Part shown: one piece after another, positions 12,501 to 22,560 of the stretch
Numbering within the stretch: position 1 is the stretch's first letter
Layout: every line of letters starts with the position of its first letter
Origin: Chrysaora quinquecirrha
Lineage: Eukaryota > Cnidaria > Scyphozoa > Semaeostomeae > Pelagiidae
Direction of reading: 5' to 3'
Length of the DNA: 64,000 bases
Assembly (NCBI GenBank): GCA_014526335.1
Contig: JACTAT010000004.1
Location: 3,450,722 to 3,514,721 of the forward strand
Notes under the pieces: model-generated
What the model saw: the letters and a program-made list of their open reading frames with translations, nothing else
Database searches by the model: none
Told to the model about the DNA's origin: nothing
Made by a program: the position numbers and the translations under genes

Positions 12501-15500
12501 TGCGGGGACGAGGAGCTCGACGTTCCACCGTAGATGCGGTGGCGCAGGACCAGCTCGTCCGCTGACGGGTCCGTCCATGAACTGTCCGGTGTTTTCATCT
12601 TTGAGTAGTCAAGTGAACAAGGACCATCTGAAATGTAAAAAAGTTTCTAAAATTTATGAGCCAGTACTGAAAGTTTCTTAACTACTCGATAGCTCTAGTT
12701 CTGGGATTTCTTGTAAAATCTTTCTTATAAAAAAGCGTTTAGACTTCTCCACGAGTGGCATACCACAGTTAATGGGGTTCAAACCTGGACTGCATGACCA
12801 GAGAGCTAACAAAGTTTCCACTGAGCTATCGAGCTTAATGAAATCACCGAGTAACTCTTCAAGTCATACAGCCCAAGGCTCTTCTCTCATTTGGTTTTAT
12901 TTTTTGGCTATGTAGAGGCTTCTTCAGTACCATTCGTGTGCCTATATATATCTGTCATGAATGGCAAACGTTGGGATAGATTTTTCCACAAGTGGCACAT
13001 CACAATAGATGGGATCCAACCCTTGACTGCATGATCAGAAAGACAACAACGTTTTGACAGAGCTAAAGAGGACAAAGAAACTGTCGAGTAACCTTCCAAA
13101 TCGTAAGTCGTAAGGCCCAAGGCTCTCCTCCGTTTGACTTTTGTGTTTCGGCTATATTGAGCCTTCTTCATTATCATAAATGTTTGTATATATTTTTCAT
13201 GAATAGCAAACACTAGGGTAGATTTTTCCCCAAGTGGCACACCACAATAGATGGGATTTGAATCTTGACTGCATGATCAGAGAGCCAACGACGTTTTCAC
13301 TGAGCTATAGGGCTCAATGAAATCATCAAGTGACTCTCTAAGTCATACAACCCAAGGTTCTCCTCCTGTTTAGCTTTGTGTTACAGTTTTGTTGAGCCTT
13401 CTTCAGCACCATACATATTTGCATATATTTTCATAAATGGTAAGCACTAGGAAAGATTTTTCCACGACTGGCATACCACAAAAGATGGGATTCAAAATTG
13501 GACTGCATGATCAGAGACCCTACGAAATTCTACTGAGCTAAACAGCCAAATGAAATTGTCGAGTACCAAAGCTACTTAACCCAAGGCATTCCACCCGTTC
13601 TACTTTTTGTTTCGGCTATGTTCCGCCTTCTTCAGCACGATATGTATTTTTATATATTTTCCATGAATGGCAAACACTAGGATAGATGTTTTTACCAGTG
13701 GCATGCCAACAATTGATGGGATTCGAACATGAACTGTAAGACTGAAGCATGTACAGGATAGCTGTGTTTATGGCTGAAGCACGTACAGGATAGCTGTGTT
13801 TATTGCTTAAGAATGGCTAATATGAAACGAATAAAATACGAAGACTAATGGTGTTATGAAACATAGCCAAGCCGCTTACCTAGAAGCCAAACAAGTGACG
13901 GACCGAAGACTTGATCGGCGATAAACGCTTCGTTTTCATAAAATTCCCTGCAACAAAGGTGCAAAATGGTAAAAACAAGGCGAAAAGAAAACCTCAAAAA
14001 CAATCGCCTTGAAATGAGCAATTATTTTTTCTATAGCATATTGGTCTGAAAACGCATGGTAGAATGCAGCTGCTCGCAAGCAAGATCGCTAATTTCAAAT
14101 AAACCCAGTCAATAAGCGGCTTATCGTACGCCAAAGAAAGCTCTGCAGCCGCTGATGAAAGCTTATCAACATCATTATACTTCAAGGTCTGAAATGGTAA
14201 CCACAGCGATTCGAGGGGTGGTATACTTTTTATAATTTTCATATATTTTGGGGTCAAAATTTTATTAGGAAAATGGCACACCCCCGTCACTGATCTATTG
14301 AAGTTACCCCCCCCGGGGACTAAGAATCAAAGTCTGTTCCAAAGGAATCAGCTTCTGCGCAAAAATCGTTGCCTCCTCATTCCCAGACGTTTACTTCAAA
14401 CCGAAAATCTCTCCAAAGTCTCGCAAAGCTGCCAATATTGAAGGTTTCGGAGAGCTCAAAAACCTGCCGTTTTCAGAAGAATGGCTTCGAAAAACAGATT
14501 CAGAAAAAGAAGGCTACCGAAAAAAGAATTTGTTTAGAAGAGCACGCCCTACGACAAAATGGTGTGGGCATTGGAACAAGAGATCGAGGCTTACGGTCAA
14601 GGGTTAACAGCTGCCAGCCGAAAAACATAAAACTTGCAAATATGACGAAGCAGATGAAAATTTATTGTCTTCTTGCAGGTTAAATTACAGAATGTTTATT
14701 CTGATTAACAACTACGGTGGTTGCGAAAAAACACAAATTTTGTAAATAAACGAGCAAATAATAAAGAAAATATTAAATATTCATGCATTACTTAAAAATC
14801 AAACGGAGAAGGAAAAAAGAAGATTTTTTGTAGGTCATTCGGACAGCAAAAACAATTCTTTTTGTCAAAAGGCGCGAAAAAGGCAAAACCGATTTCGCAT
14901 ATTTCGAAGAGAGGCTATTAAATTAAAAGCTAAAGATTAGAGCCTGCAGGTGTCTCTAGTTTACGCTTCCCCCGCTTCCCTACCTATAATGTGTCCCCAA
15001 ACAACAACAACAACAACATTTGCAAACTAAAAAACAACAACAACAACATCGAGCGAAGAAGTGGTACTTGTGTAGTGAATCTAGCTGAAAAGACCGTATT
15101 TAGGCTTCTTACAGGCATTGCTTTACGATGAGAAGCACAAATGGCGCATGTACTGACCGTTAAACTACGCTCACGTGGCTCTGTCTATGATTCAATTTGT
15201 TGAATTTTGGCCATACAAGAGTCCGAGTTTCTTTAAAACAGTTTCTTAAAATCGCTCCTCCACCACCCCGACACCCCGCTTCAACTACCAGTTAGACCGA
15301 TCTCATTTTGATGTCAGCCTCTGTTTAATGAGCCATTTCTCTCTGCTACTTACTGATTGGTCAGATGTTATGCTATCGTTCGATCTGACGTAAAATCGAA
15401 TCGCAATTAAAGTTGGAGGACATTAATAAGCCAGTGAAAATGCAGCAAATTTCTTGCATGCAAAAGCCAATGGTCCCAGTTTGAGCAGCTTTCTGACAAC

Positions 15501-18500
15501 AACAACTACAGATGGTAGCTGCGATAACTGGGACTCGTGTAATAAGTCTAGACTCTGGTATCAAGTCTAACATGTGGCTATTAGTCTACAAATAGACTTA
15601 TTAAATGAGCCGTAGTTTTCGCGCCTTAGGCCCATCTGATAACGATAGGTCGCTCAGAACTAGTCTGAGCATTAATTAGGCCATCCAATTCAATATTTTA
15701 TGTCAATCGCTGTTGTAGCTGCTAAAGGTTGCTGTTGCTGTTTGCGAAGAGTGGGACTTATGTAACGAGTCTAGTCTACAAAGATAAGCTGTTATTAAAG
15801 ACACAAGATCAAAATCGAAAATACAAATTAGGCTTACTCATTATGTTGAACAAGGACGCCACATAATTTGGCGAGAACTCTTTCCAATAAAGCAAGTCTT
15901 ATCCAGATGTTTTTGCCATTTTGAGATGGAATGTTGAAACCATTGACTTTTGTGACGGTTTTCTTTTGCTGGTTATCTAAAAACAAATTAAAAAGTTAAA
16001 ATCTTCCTTCAACAAGGCTCTGGCAGAACGATAAACAGTGGTTTGTGAAATATTTGAGACTTGCTTTATAAGTCATGTTTGATCGTTGGCTACATCGCGC
16101 AACACTGGTTGACAAACAGAATTGCAAGGCCTCTTTTAACATAGTAACAAGAGGGCAAATGGCCCTAGTTCCTTTCATTGCCTATCTAGTTTCGTTAAGT
16201 TGCCCCCCTAGTACAATGTCCTCTCAAAAGAAAACTGCAAAGAAAAGCCAATCTGGGCCAATCTCATGGTTGGATTTTGAAAAATTTTCTGGTGGAGCAT
16301 GCCCCCAGACCCCCTTATTAGGAACATCTCTTCGGTCCTGTACACAGTTGGCGCATTTACAGCCAGCTGTAGCATCAGTGTAACTTGTAGGATTGCAGGC
16401 TATAAATTCTCAATTGGGTATAAATATTTCACCAGCTCTGCACGACTGGTTGTGCATGAATTCCTGACAAAAAGAAGAATTAACTTGTCAAGACTGGGCT
16501 CGCACTGTGAAAGAAAGCGCTGAAGATAAAACAATAGAACAATAAAACAATACGTCCCCTTCAAATTTTTGCCCCCCCCAGGTTTATCCCCTTAAAAGAG
16601 GCCCTGCAGAATTGTTCTATCTGAATGATGTTCCAACGCATTTATTGATCGTATTTGAATTCATATGGGTTTCCTGTTTGTCTACTTGGCAGAGAAATGC
16701 TTTATTGCAGACGAAACACCGGAATTAAAAGAACACTTTTCGCTGTCTGAGGTGAAAAGTTTCCTACGTAAAAAATGTCCGGTACTGGAGTTTCCTAAAT
16801 TTTTGGCCATTCGAGAATCTGGGTTTCTTATAAACAGTTTCTTATAGACTTAGATACTACCTGAGTCGTTTTTTCCCGCTCATCCATCATCCACCATCCC
16901 CGAAACTCCGCTATAACTACAGCTTGAGCGATTTCCTTTTAGTGTTAGCCTCGGTTTCATGAGCGATAACTGGGTCTCAGGTCTCAGGTCTCAGGTCTCA
17001 GGTAATAAGTCTAAGTTTCTTATTAAAAATACGTGTAATTGATTATTGACATGTTTAACATAGAAAATTAAGGTGGCACTACCTGTTAAGGAGATTCTGC
17101 TGTTTCTATCAAGGACTTCTTGACAATGCTTTGATATCTCTGAAGCTTGTTCATCGTATTTTGCAATTTTGTTGATCAAATTTTCTGATGAATTGGATGG
17201 CAAAAGTCCGCCGACTCGTTTCTTCAAACGATGACATAAACACGCTTCCACGGCAGCTGAAGAAGGAAAAGGAAAGTTGAAATAAGAAGAGAGTAGTTTA
17301 GAAAACACCTTTAACGGCATATTTAGTGTCATGATTATTATAAGACACTTGTATGCGAGCAAAGAAGGAAATACTCAAGGAAACATTTGATACATACGTA
17401 ACATACAATTTACGCGAGTTTTGACTGCAAATACACGGAACAGACTTCCTTGTTCTTGATTGTTAGCACAGATAATGATATTCAACATATAAAAAGTTCC
17501 CTAGTAATTTTCTCTTTGGTAATATAAGTTTTTTAAATGTTCGGGCCTTCTTCATGTATGTTCCTTATGAAGTGGTTCTTTATAAAAAAGATTGTATTCA
17601 AAATTGAAATGATCCTTAGCGATTTTGTCTTTAGTAGTAGTATAATAGGTAGAGATGATATTTTGTCTTAAAGAGCTAGGGATCGTGTTGCTTTTAAGAT
17701 GCTGTGGATTTTGTCTTTAAGATGCTTTTGAGGGGCTCAAGCCCCAGCTCAGGTAGCGTCCTGGCTGGTGTAGAGGGTCTCAAAGGTGTTGTGGCGTCGT
17801 GATGTAGTCTAGCTGACTAGTGGTGTCAAAAGCTCAGTGTGGCCAGCCACGGTAGCGTCACAGCCAGGGTTGAGGTCTCGATTAGTTAACCTACTACTGA
17901 GATCTTAGCAACTGGCGCTAAAACACCAAGTCACCTTCACCTTCATAGCAGTAAGGGAGCAAGAGAGCAATTCCTTCTAACAGAGCCTCAAGCCGCGGTT
18001 TCTATTTGAGAAAAACGGTGTTTGAAATTAAAATCAAACGGAAAACTCTCACCACATAAGCTTGATACTGTACTGCTATCGGCATGAACAAATTTCCTCG
18101 TCACCGCTTCTTCCATAAGCCTTTTTGCCTAGAAATAAAATAAGAAATTCTTTATGAAGCCACAGTCGGATCACAACCTGAAAAACTCTGACACGCTAGC
18201 CCAGGCCAGTAGACGCCTCCAACGGCCTCTTGAATTGGCAAACGCTATAATGGCCAAAATACGGTTGAAATTTCTTAGGCTCGGATCTCGGCGGGATTAC
18301 TTTCCACTACCTTTTAGGCGATGTATTACTGTGATTATAAGCCCCTTCTTTTAATCCCCTACAAAGGCTGGGCTTTTGGCCACTGGGCCCCCCAATTATA
18401 AAATCTTTGTGTACGATACACCTTTTCAACTAAGGGCTTCGTTCTCAAAAAAATTTAAAATTTTGTCACAGAAGCATTTCGACGTCAGATTCGAATTCAG

Positions 18501-21500
18501 CACCTTCGTTTTAGTGCTTGGTCAAATTTTTACGCTTCTGGTCCTTACGATGTTCATTTTATAGCGATTAAAAATTTGAAAAGTTATAAAGGATTTGACC
18601 GTGAAAAATGACAGAGGGTGTAAAATCTCACCCCGAGCGATTTTTCACGGTCAAATCCTTTATAAATTTTCAAAATTTTCCTCGCTATAAAATCAACATC
18701 GTAAGGACTAGAATCGTAAAAATTTGCGACAACACTAAAATGAAGGTGCTCAATCTGAATCTGGGGTCAAAATTTTCGTACGAACAAATTTTCGTAAATT
18801 TTGAAAACGAGGCTCTTAGTTGAAAAGGTGTATTCGAGGATTCACGGCAACAGGCTTTCTCAATCGTGAGTTTCTCTTTCCTTTCTGTAGCGCTCCAGGA
18901 CTAAATTCAAATTTAGAATCTTTTGCAATATAAAAAAGCTGATTTTTTTGCTTCTTCGCAGCTGGAATTTCGCAGAGTCTTATCTCTCCAGATAAACTTC
19001 CTATCTTGGTAAAGTCTTGACTTTCAAAGAATATCAAAGTGTTGGGATTTCTTGTTCTTGCAACGTATATATCAGGGATACATCAATATTAAGAAGTTCA
19101 AACTTTGCATCTTATACATTCAGTCAGATAAAACAGTATCTTTCATACAGTATGTGCAAAATCTAATTTGAATTAGAATCTTCGGTGATCGGAAAATCTA
19201 CATTAAATTTTCGGTGACCCGAGTTTCTTAAGAGAAATTTCTTATCAAGACAATTCGTGTGTTCTCTTATCCATGACCTGATAAAGTATGAAAGTGTTAT
19301 AGTTTCAGCAAATTTTATCTTCTTTCAAACTTAGATCTGTAAAAAATTTATCAAAACGCGGTCAAAACTGAAGAATTATATCTTTGAGTTTGAGGAAAAT
19401 ACCGGACCTCGGACCGCAAGTTTCTAGAAAAAGATCAATTCAAGACAAACAACGTTATCCACATATGTCAAAACATTCTGCACCTGCGAGCAGCAGGAAA
19501 CTCTGAATATTTTAATAATTTTGAGAGACTTTATAAGGAACGTACATGTAGAAGGACTGAAAATTTAAAGAATTTATACTACTAAAGAGAAAATCATTAA
19601 GGAACTTTTCAATGTCGAATACTTTTATCACTGAAAATAATCAAGAATTAGAAAGCCGTTTCCATTCATTTGCAGTCGAAAATCACATAAATTGTACGTT
19701 AAGAAAGTAATCAATGTTTCTTTGAGTAGTCCCAAGCTTTGCTCACAGGCAAATATCTCTCTTTTATTGTTAAGACCACTGTATGTGCAGTAAAAATTAA
19801 GGAACTATTAAGGAACTTTTGGAACTACAATTGCCTCAAGAGATTCCAAAAAATAAGGAACATTAAGAACTAGGGTGGGATCCTTTAAAAAAGAGCGTGT
19901 ACAACAGGCCAAATTCTTTGGGGGACCAAATTTGTCCTAAACGATGGAAATGAAGGGATCCTCTGCCCTTTAAGAAAACACCAAATCAACAAGACAAAGA
20001 CCTCCATATATACCAGTTAAGATAGGTACTCAGCATTTTAATGCCCTGATGCTATTGGTACTTAGACTAAAAGGAAGTTTAGGTCCTGGATAAAGTTTTA
20101 ATCTATCCTGTGCAGTTTTGTATAAAAACATACAAAAATGGCAGCAAAAGATCTCTGAGAATACTTATAATCCTTCTTAGCTCAAATTTGAGAGGCAGAT
20201 GTTTTGGGTTTAGGTGTTTGCATTAGTACCTGCTCAAAAACAAGTAGAATGTTCAAGAAAACAAGAAAAGTGTGAGAAGATTTATTCTTCCTTAGCCTTT
20301 TCTCTCTTTATTCCTTAATGAAATTAATCCAATCCATATCAAAGCAGTAACAAATTTCCTTAAAATTGAAATTGGACTTTAGTCTTATGTTAATTTTTAA
20401 GTGTTAATTCTAGTTCTCATTATTTTGTGTAAATTAACTTTTTCTGGAAATGAAAATATTGGTTTATTACTAAATTTCTGACTTTCCTTTGCTAATTTAA
20501 GTTTAAGTTATTCTCTTTCATTGTCTCCTGTGTTTGATCACCTGATTATTATCAGGCTTCACACTTTCAGTTACAACTCTTTTTGGAATGTGAGTTCTTT
20601 GAAGCCATTCTCCAAAACCCTCTGTCATCAAAAGCAGAAGAATTTCCAGGACTTTCAACATATTTTGTTTGCAGTTCTAACAAGACTGCAATTTTACCAA
20701 TTGCCAGGAGACATTCCATGAATGGTCTGGAGACAACATAAGCAACTATTTTGATGCAAAAGCTTTCGGAGTTCCAGAATTCCTGTTTTTTGAAAATCAT
20801 GGATTCTCATTTTGGAAGCTTTCTGTTTTTGGCATCCAGAAGGTTTTGGAGGTTCAGAAGAGCACACCAAAGTATGAATGTTCTATGATTGAAACTCCAT
20901 ATTTGGATTTAACATTTCTGCACAGTTTGATTCCCAACAAGAAATCTGCCCCTTGAAGAACTCTTCAAGGTGAAGGTGAAATGGTGTTTAGCACCAGTTG
21001 CTAGGATCTCGGTTGTAGGTTAACTAATTGAGACCTTGACCCTGACTGTGATGCTACCATGGCTGGGCTCCAACCTTGGGCACACTGAGCTCCTGACACC
21101 ATGAGTCAGCTGGATTACACCACAATGCCACAGAACGTTCAAAAATGTTCTAATGGTCTATTAAAGAGTGCAGCCAAATAGTTGCTACTACTGGCTTTTA
21201 GGGCACTTGAATAGCGTAATTAGGTCAAACATAGTGTCTCATATGTCAGCATTTCACCTGTGTTCAGCAAGCACTGCTCTTTTAAATATAGTGACGTTTA
21301 CCCCATGGGTTACAGAGGGAGGGCAACGGATTGGTACCAAATGCAACACATTTGAGAAAAGTAAAAACCTTCCACCTTTCAAAAGACAATAAAGAGGTCT
21401 TGATTTAAACAGTGGTTACTGGTTCATCATATCATCTCTTCTCTTCCTCAATGGATTTAAAATAAAGTTTGCCTAATTATTTGCATGCAATGCTTCTGAA

Positions 21501-21939
21501 AATTCGGGCAGTTTGGCAAATTAACTCTCTTTCTCTTGTCAACTTTAAAGGGGAAGACTCTCGCTTTGTAAGGTCAGAGGAAGTTTTAGGAGGGAATCAT
21601 TTTTTTAAATGACGACAGCTAAAAGGGAAAAGGCTAGGCCAAAAAGCAAAAAAGGCAAGAACTTTTCTTCATTTATCGAGAGAGTTATCACGAAAGACAA
21701 GCGAGCTTTACTGAACCATGAGTAACGGCGCGATCCTACAGCTTAACCTGGAGCCTAAATTGAGAAGAAAACAAGGACATATGGATTGCTGGAGTGAGAT
21801 GGAAAGAGAAACAGAAAGTCAATGTAAAACCCGAAAATAGCGTCACCTCTCTTTTAACATTGCCGAGAAGTTCTTCTTTTTCTTTCTCTAATTTTTCTCC
21901 TCGAAATAGAGGACCATCAGATTTTCTTATGAAATCCAT
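454..21939 (-). CDS. SGSM: SGSM1/2-type Rab GTPase-activating protein (RUN, PH-like and TBC domains), 19 exons, C-terminus off the left edge
   Basis: Exons in transcript order: 21939-21847, 18128-18053, 17256-17083, 15976-15838, 13947-13880, 12627-12356, 12044-11861, 10943-10656, 9507-9363, 8716-8652, 7304-7165, 6262-6203, 5690-4755, 4230-4106, 2895-2813, 2139-2030, 1139-1043, 727-616, 509-454. All junctions are GT-AG and all phases agree, giving 1074 codons without a stop, against about 1000-1150 residues in human SGSM1/2. Order: RUN domain (residues about 14-183), PH-like Rab-binding module (about 275-431), TBC domain (from about 549) split by a long low-complexity insert. Both catalytic fingers are present: IxxDxxR in [10 protein letters not shown] and YxQ in GYVQGMCDL. 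Known of the family: SGSM proteins bind Rap and Rab GTPases and stimulate Rab GTP hydrolysis in endosomal and Golgi traffic. SGSM1 versus SGSM2 cannot be resolved here. Introns hold many MITEs and SINEs. Confidence 0.93.
616..727 (-). CDS. SGSM: SGSM exon 18, TBC domain
   Basis: [20 protein letters not shown], equivalent to ELVYDDVFLVWETIWAAKHV, then [11 protein letters not shown]. Confidence 0.96.
1043..1139 (-). CDS. SGSM: SGSM exon 17, TBC domain
   Basis: [20 protein letters not shown] then [12 protein letters not shown]. The FCYRWFLLDFKRE motif is the TBC C-lobe signature of SGSM. Confidence 0.96.
2030..2139 (-). CDS. SGSM: SGSM exon 16, TBC domain
   Basis: [20 protein letters not shown] matches CFTELMKRMNQNFPHGGAMD, followed by [10 protein letters not shown]. 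Confidence 0.96.
2237..2671. mobile_element. MITE, TA target site, TIR agtacatcctcgg
   Basis: Lies between TA dinucleotides. The 5' end tagtacatcctcggttgtcc matches inverted ggataatcgaggatgtactg. The motif cggataa(g/t)cc is repeated inside. A second copy is at 61382-61871. Pogo/Tc1-mariner type is suggested by the TA duplication. It sits in an SGSM intron. Confidence 0.8.
2813..2895 (-). CDS. SGSM: SGSM exon 15, TBC glutamine finger
   Basis: [20 protein letters not shown] contains YVQ, the glutamine finger, near residue 934. Near identical to human [20 protein letters not shown]. Confidence 0.97.
3310..3990. repeat. Cluster of CAAACATTG / CTTGACAAGC inverted-repeat elements
   Basis: Many alternating copies of ccaaacgatcaaacattg, tttgcttgacaagcaa and gtttgaccgtttggcca, each partly palindromic. 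Ends resemble aggtcctggccaaac. The same family occurs at 6275, 26330, 31107, 42705, 51005 and 54770. No coding capacity. Confidence 0.8.
4106..4230 (-). CDS. SGSM: SGSM exon 14, TBC arginine finger
   Basis: [19 protein letters not shown] carries IxxDxxR, whose arginine (about residue 900) is the catalytic finger of TBC GAPs. Human SGSM has HRIxKDVQRCDRNYWYF. Acceptor gtttag, donor gtaaaa. Confidence 0.97.
4246..4660. mobile_element. Full-length foldback (palindromic) MITE
   Basis: The whole 415 bases form one inverted repeat: tagaccatttcaactaaggg at the left and cccttagttgaaatggtcta at the right, with ggatttgaccgtga and tcacggtcaaatcc at the centre. The two arms are about 80-90 percent complementary by eye. 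A second copy is at 18417-18832. Confidence 0.9.
4755..5690 (-). CDS. SGSM: SGSM exon 13, TBC N-terminal part plus long acidic and Cys-containing insert
   Basis: Begins [20 protein letters not shown], the conserved TBC tryptophan motif, then a coiled helix [20 protein letters not shown]. After residue about 605 the exon turns acidic and Ser/Thr-rich, as in the TBC insert of all SGSM proteins. Unlike the human insert as I know it, this one has two CxxC pairs (CNTC and CLMC, 25 residues apart), which might bind zinc. 312 codons, donor gtaagt. Confidence 0.93.
5836..5985 (-). mobile_element. tRNA-like SINE fragment (family with GTGGC..CAGCTGG)
   Basis: Reverse strand reads gtgtcgtggcctaatccagc...gttcgcgcaccagc, related to elements at 17735-17965 and 20965-21140. 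Confidence 0.5.
6203..6262 (-). CDS. SGSM: SGSM exon 12, TBC domain start
   Basis: Exactly 20 codons, [20 protein letters not shown], equivalent to ELLRLIYYGGIQPEIRKAVW. Splice sites tcttag and gttagt. Confidence 0.93.
6275..7130. repeat. CAAACATTG-family element split by a hexanucleotide array
   Basis: CAAACATTG-type motifs at 6280-6430 and again at 7045-7130, ending gtttaactaggacctaag, flank the TAATTG array, as if the array grew inside one copy. Confidence 0.55.
6452..6945. repeat. (TAATTG)n hexanucleotide array
   Basis: About 490 bases of attgta/taattg with regular taattaattg slips and a few gaaattg or gcaattg variants. The unit is partly palindromic (AATT). Confidence 0.95.
7165..7304 (-). 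CDS. SGSM: SGSM exon 11
   Basis: [20 protein letters not shown] then [19 protein letters not shown], matching the RTHLSALV...GLTxxIWEQYL stretch before the TBC domain of vertebrate SGSM. Confidence 0.9.
7556..8540 (+). repeat. Head-to-tail array of about four tRNA-derived SINE units
   Basis: The landmark tatgccact(c/t)gtgga recurs at 7792, 8031, about 8262 and 8501, a period near 235. Each unit has tagctcagtcgaaacg (A-box-like), ctcaggttcgaa-type B box, a body tgccattcatgaaaaatat and gaagaaggctcaacatag. Same units in reverse at 12745-13745 and again at 29770 and 62085. Confidence 0.8.
8652..8716 (-). CDS. SGSM: SGSM exon 10
   Basis: [20 protein letters not shown] corresponds to [20 protein letters not shown] of human SGSM. 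The acceptor ttcaag is chosen because only it keeps phase with exon 9. The nearby tttcag would shift the frame. Confidence 0.85.
9363..9507 (-). CDS. SGSM: SGSM exon 9, basic linker
   Basis: Encodes a lysine/arginine-rich linker ([20 protein letters not shown], then [20 protein letters not shown]). It has no strong signature alone, but phase joins exons 8 and 10 exactly. Donor gtatgt. Confidence 0.75.
9634..10123. mobile_element. MITE with TA target and TIR cagttgacatccgctatctc
   Basis: TA-flanked. Left end cagttgacatccgctatctc, right end gagatagcggatgtcaactg, perfect over 20 bases. The internal motif gttcgagatagcgaatgttcg occurs repeatedly. Second copy at 38564-39135. The tRNA-free, TA-duplicating architecture is like pogo/Tigger-type elements. 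Confidence 0.92.
10656..10943 (-). CDS. SGSM: SGSM exon 8, PH-like domain
   Basis: Contains [20 protein letters not shown] and [19 protein letters not shown], the counterpart of SQDGIQRPPLHFP...FLSCLENGLLPRGQLxPPLW in vertebrates, followed by a variable tail [15 protein letters not shown]. Confidence 0.93.
11203..11730. mobile_element. Possible MITE with GGGTGCG ends and GAAGC repeats
   Basis: Starts gggtgcgtttttttggagcg and ends cttcaaaataccgcaccc. gcgaagc and cgaagca motifs are scattered in both orientations. No target duplication was established. Confidence 0.4.
11861..12044 (-). CDS. SGSM: SGSM exon 7, PH-like domain
   Basis: Contains [40 protein letters not shown] and CHQK, matching GYLSLHQ...LKWTPN...KSVYWDYA...IVCIHCHQ of human SGSM. 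Confidence 0.95.
12148..12335. repeat. Minisatellite next to SGSM exon 6 donor
   Basis: Direct repeats of cagtagtgcgtatccacaac (two copies about 92 bases apart) and of (a)taacccaccacataaagca. It ends about 20 bases from the exon 6 splice donor. Confidence 0.7.
12356..12627 (-). CDS. SGSM: SGSM exon 6, linker with the [10 protein letters not shown] motif
   Basis: Contains [20 protein letters not shown] and later [20 protein letters not shown]. Both are hallmark SGSM motifs ([24 protein letters not shown]...LLFGKNNV). The middle is Ser/Pro/Gln-rich and variable. Donor gtatgt. Confidence 0.95.
12745..13745 (-). repeat. Head-to-tail array of about five tRNA-derived SINE units, reverse orientation
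   Basis: The landmark agtggcataccac recurs near 12755, 12990, 13222, 13465 and 13698, a period of about 236. Inverted A and B boxes (tgagctatagggctc and ggattcgaa) are recognisable in the units. Same family as 7556-8540. Confidence 0.8.
13880..13947 (-). CDS. SGSM: SGSM exon 5, end of RUN domain
   Basis: [20 protein letters not shown] corresponds to KYYEKEALMxDPVxGxILAS of human SGSM. Acceptor ttgcag, donor gtaagc. Confidence 0.9.
15185..15600. repeat. MITE-derived sequence with gactcgtgtaataagtctag end
   Basis: The right end gataactgggactcgtgtaataagtctag matches ends at 25820-25969 and 39165-39318. The left half shares a cctccaccaccccgacaccc block with the window start. A related half lies at 16850-17015. 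Confidence 0.55.
15838..15976 (-). CDS. SGSM: SGSM exon 4, RUN domain
   Basis: Contains [20 protein letters not shown], matching LWIRTALFERVLDKIV of human SGSM. Donor gtaagc, and the codon GA|G is completed by exon 5. Confidence 0.9.
16125..16606. mobile_element. hAT-type MITE with 8-bp target duplication
   Basis: Ends caaggcctcttttaacatag and ccttaaaagaggccctg. A perfect 8-base duplication cagaattg flanks it (16117-16124 and 16607-16614), which is the hAT hallmark. It interrupts a CAAACATTG-family repeat. Related to 30728-31106. Confidence 0.92.
17083..17256 (-). CDS. SGSM: SGSM exon 3, RUN domain
   Basis: Contains [19 protein letters not shown], equivalent to GAVEACLLHxLxRRAAGFL of human SGSM, then a helical stretch [20 protein letters not shown]. 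Donor gtagtg. Confidence 0.9.
17375..17590. mobile_element. Truncated MITE of the TATAAGGAACC family
   Basis: Contains aaacatttgatacat, aaaagttcc and the end ccttatgaagtggttcttta, related to the full copy at 23628-24026. One terminus is missing. Confidence 0.6.
17735..17965 (+). mobile_element. tRNA-related SINE-like repeat
   Basis: Shares gtggcg(t)cgtgatgta..ctagctgact, tagcgtcacagccaggg, ttagttaacctac and accttcacctt with 20965-21140 (inverted) and 53197-53245. A Pol III box similarity is visible but weak. Confidence 0.6.
18053..18128 (-). CDS. SGSM: SGSM exon 2, RUN domain
   Basis: [20 protein letters not shown] is nearly identical to the vertebrate RUN start. Acceptor tttctag, donor gtgaga, phase 0 in and phase 1 out. 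Confidence 0.92.
18417..18832. mobile_element. Full-length foldback MITE, second copy
   Basis: tacaccttttcaactaaggg to ccc-like ctcttagttgaaaaggtgta, with central ggatttgaccgtga and tcacggtcaaatcc. Same family and length as 4246-4660. It lies in SGSM intron 1. Confidence 0.88.
19525..19899. mobile_element. MITE of the TATAAGGAACC family, 5' end worn
   Basis: Contains ttataaggaacgtacatgta, ctactaaagagaaaatcatt and ends aaaagagcgtg|ta. Left TIR is degraded. Confidence 0.65.
20965..21140 (-). mobile_element. tRNA-related SINE-like repeat, reverse
   Basis: Reverse strand starts ctgtggcattgtggtgtaat, carries aaggttggagccc (B-box-like) and ends caccttcacctt. Counterpart of 17735-17965. Confidence 0.65.
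21847..21939 (-). CDS. SGSM: SGSM exon 1, start codon
   Basis: Reads MDFIRKSD...[10 protein letters not shown] and ends GAG|gtgacg in phase 0. It joins exon 2 to give [18 protein letters not shown], matching the start of vertebrate SGSM ([21 protein letters not shown]). The frame stays open upstream to an ATG at 22092. I chose the ATG at 21939 because vertebrate SGSM has only about 15-20 residues before this motif. Confidence 0.8.
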
Positions 21940-22244
21940 TTGTGGTTTACAAGGCTTTGAAAACCAGCTGCTTTGCTCGTGGAATTCTACGTATGCAATC
22001 CAGCCATATTTTCTTCCTTCTCTCCCAGCATCTGCAAATGTTTGGAACTGGAAAATAAATGAAATGAGCAGGGAATCCAAACCGAGGCTCATTCCGAAGA
22101 GAGGCGGCTGGTTTGATTCATGATTCCTTTCGTGTTCGTGAGAATATAATTGTTGATTCCTTGATCATCTGATCACATTGTTCATTCATTGACTTTTTGA
22201 CAATGCTTTTGACATTACAGCTTCATGATTACTGAAAGCGAAAA

Positions 22245-22409
22245 ATCTAACTAACTCACTTACTTACTTACTAACTAACTTACTAACCAACTTACTAACA
22301 AACTAATTAACTAACTAACTAACTAACTGACTTACTAACTAATAACTAACTAACTAACTGACTGACTAACCAACTAGCTAGCTAGCTAACTAACTAACTG
22401 ACTTACTAG

Positions 22410-22449
<40 letters not shown>

Positions 22450-22560
22450 ATTTTAACCTAACTAATAATTAACCAACTAACTATTACTTCTAACCAACCG
22501 ACCAATTAACTAACTGACTAACTAACTAACTAATTAAGTAACGAACTTACTAACTGAATG
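22245..22560. repeat. (CTAA)n tetranucleotide array
   Basis: About 315 bases of taactaac with sparse gact, agct and acca variants. Located 0.3 kb upstream of the SGSM start codon. Confidence 0.95.

Noticed and set aside
13994..14290. 98-residue minus-strand ORF between SGSM exons 4 and 5
   Set aside because: Exons 4 and 5 join in phase to [11 protein letters not shown] as in the family, leaving no room for it. No suitable splice sites.
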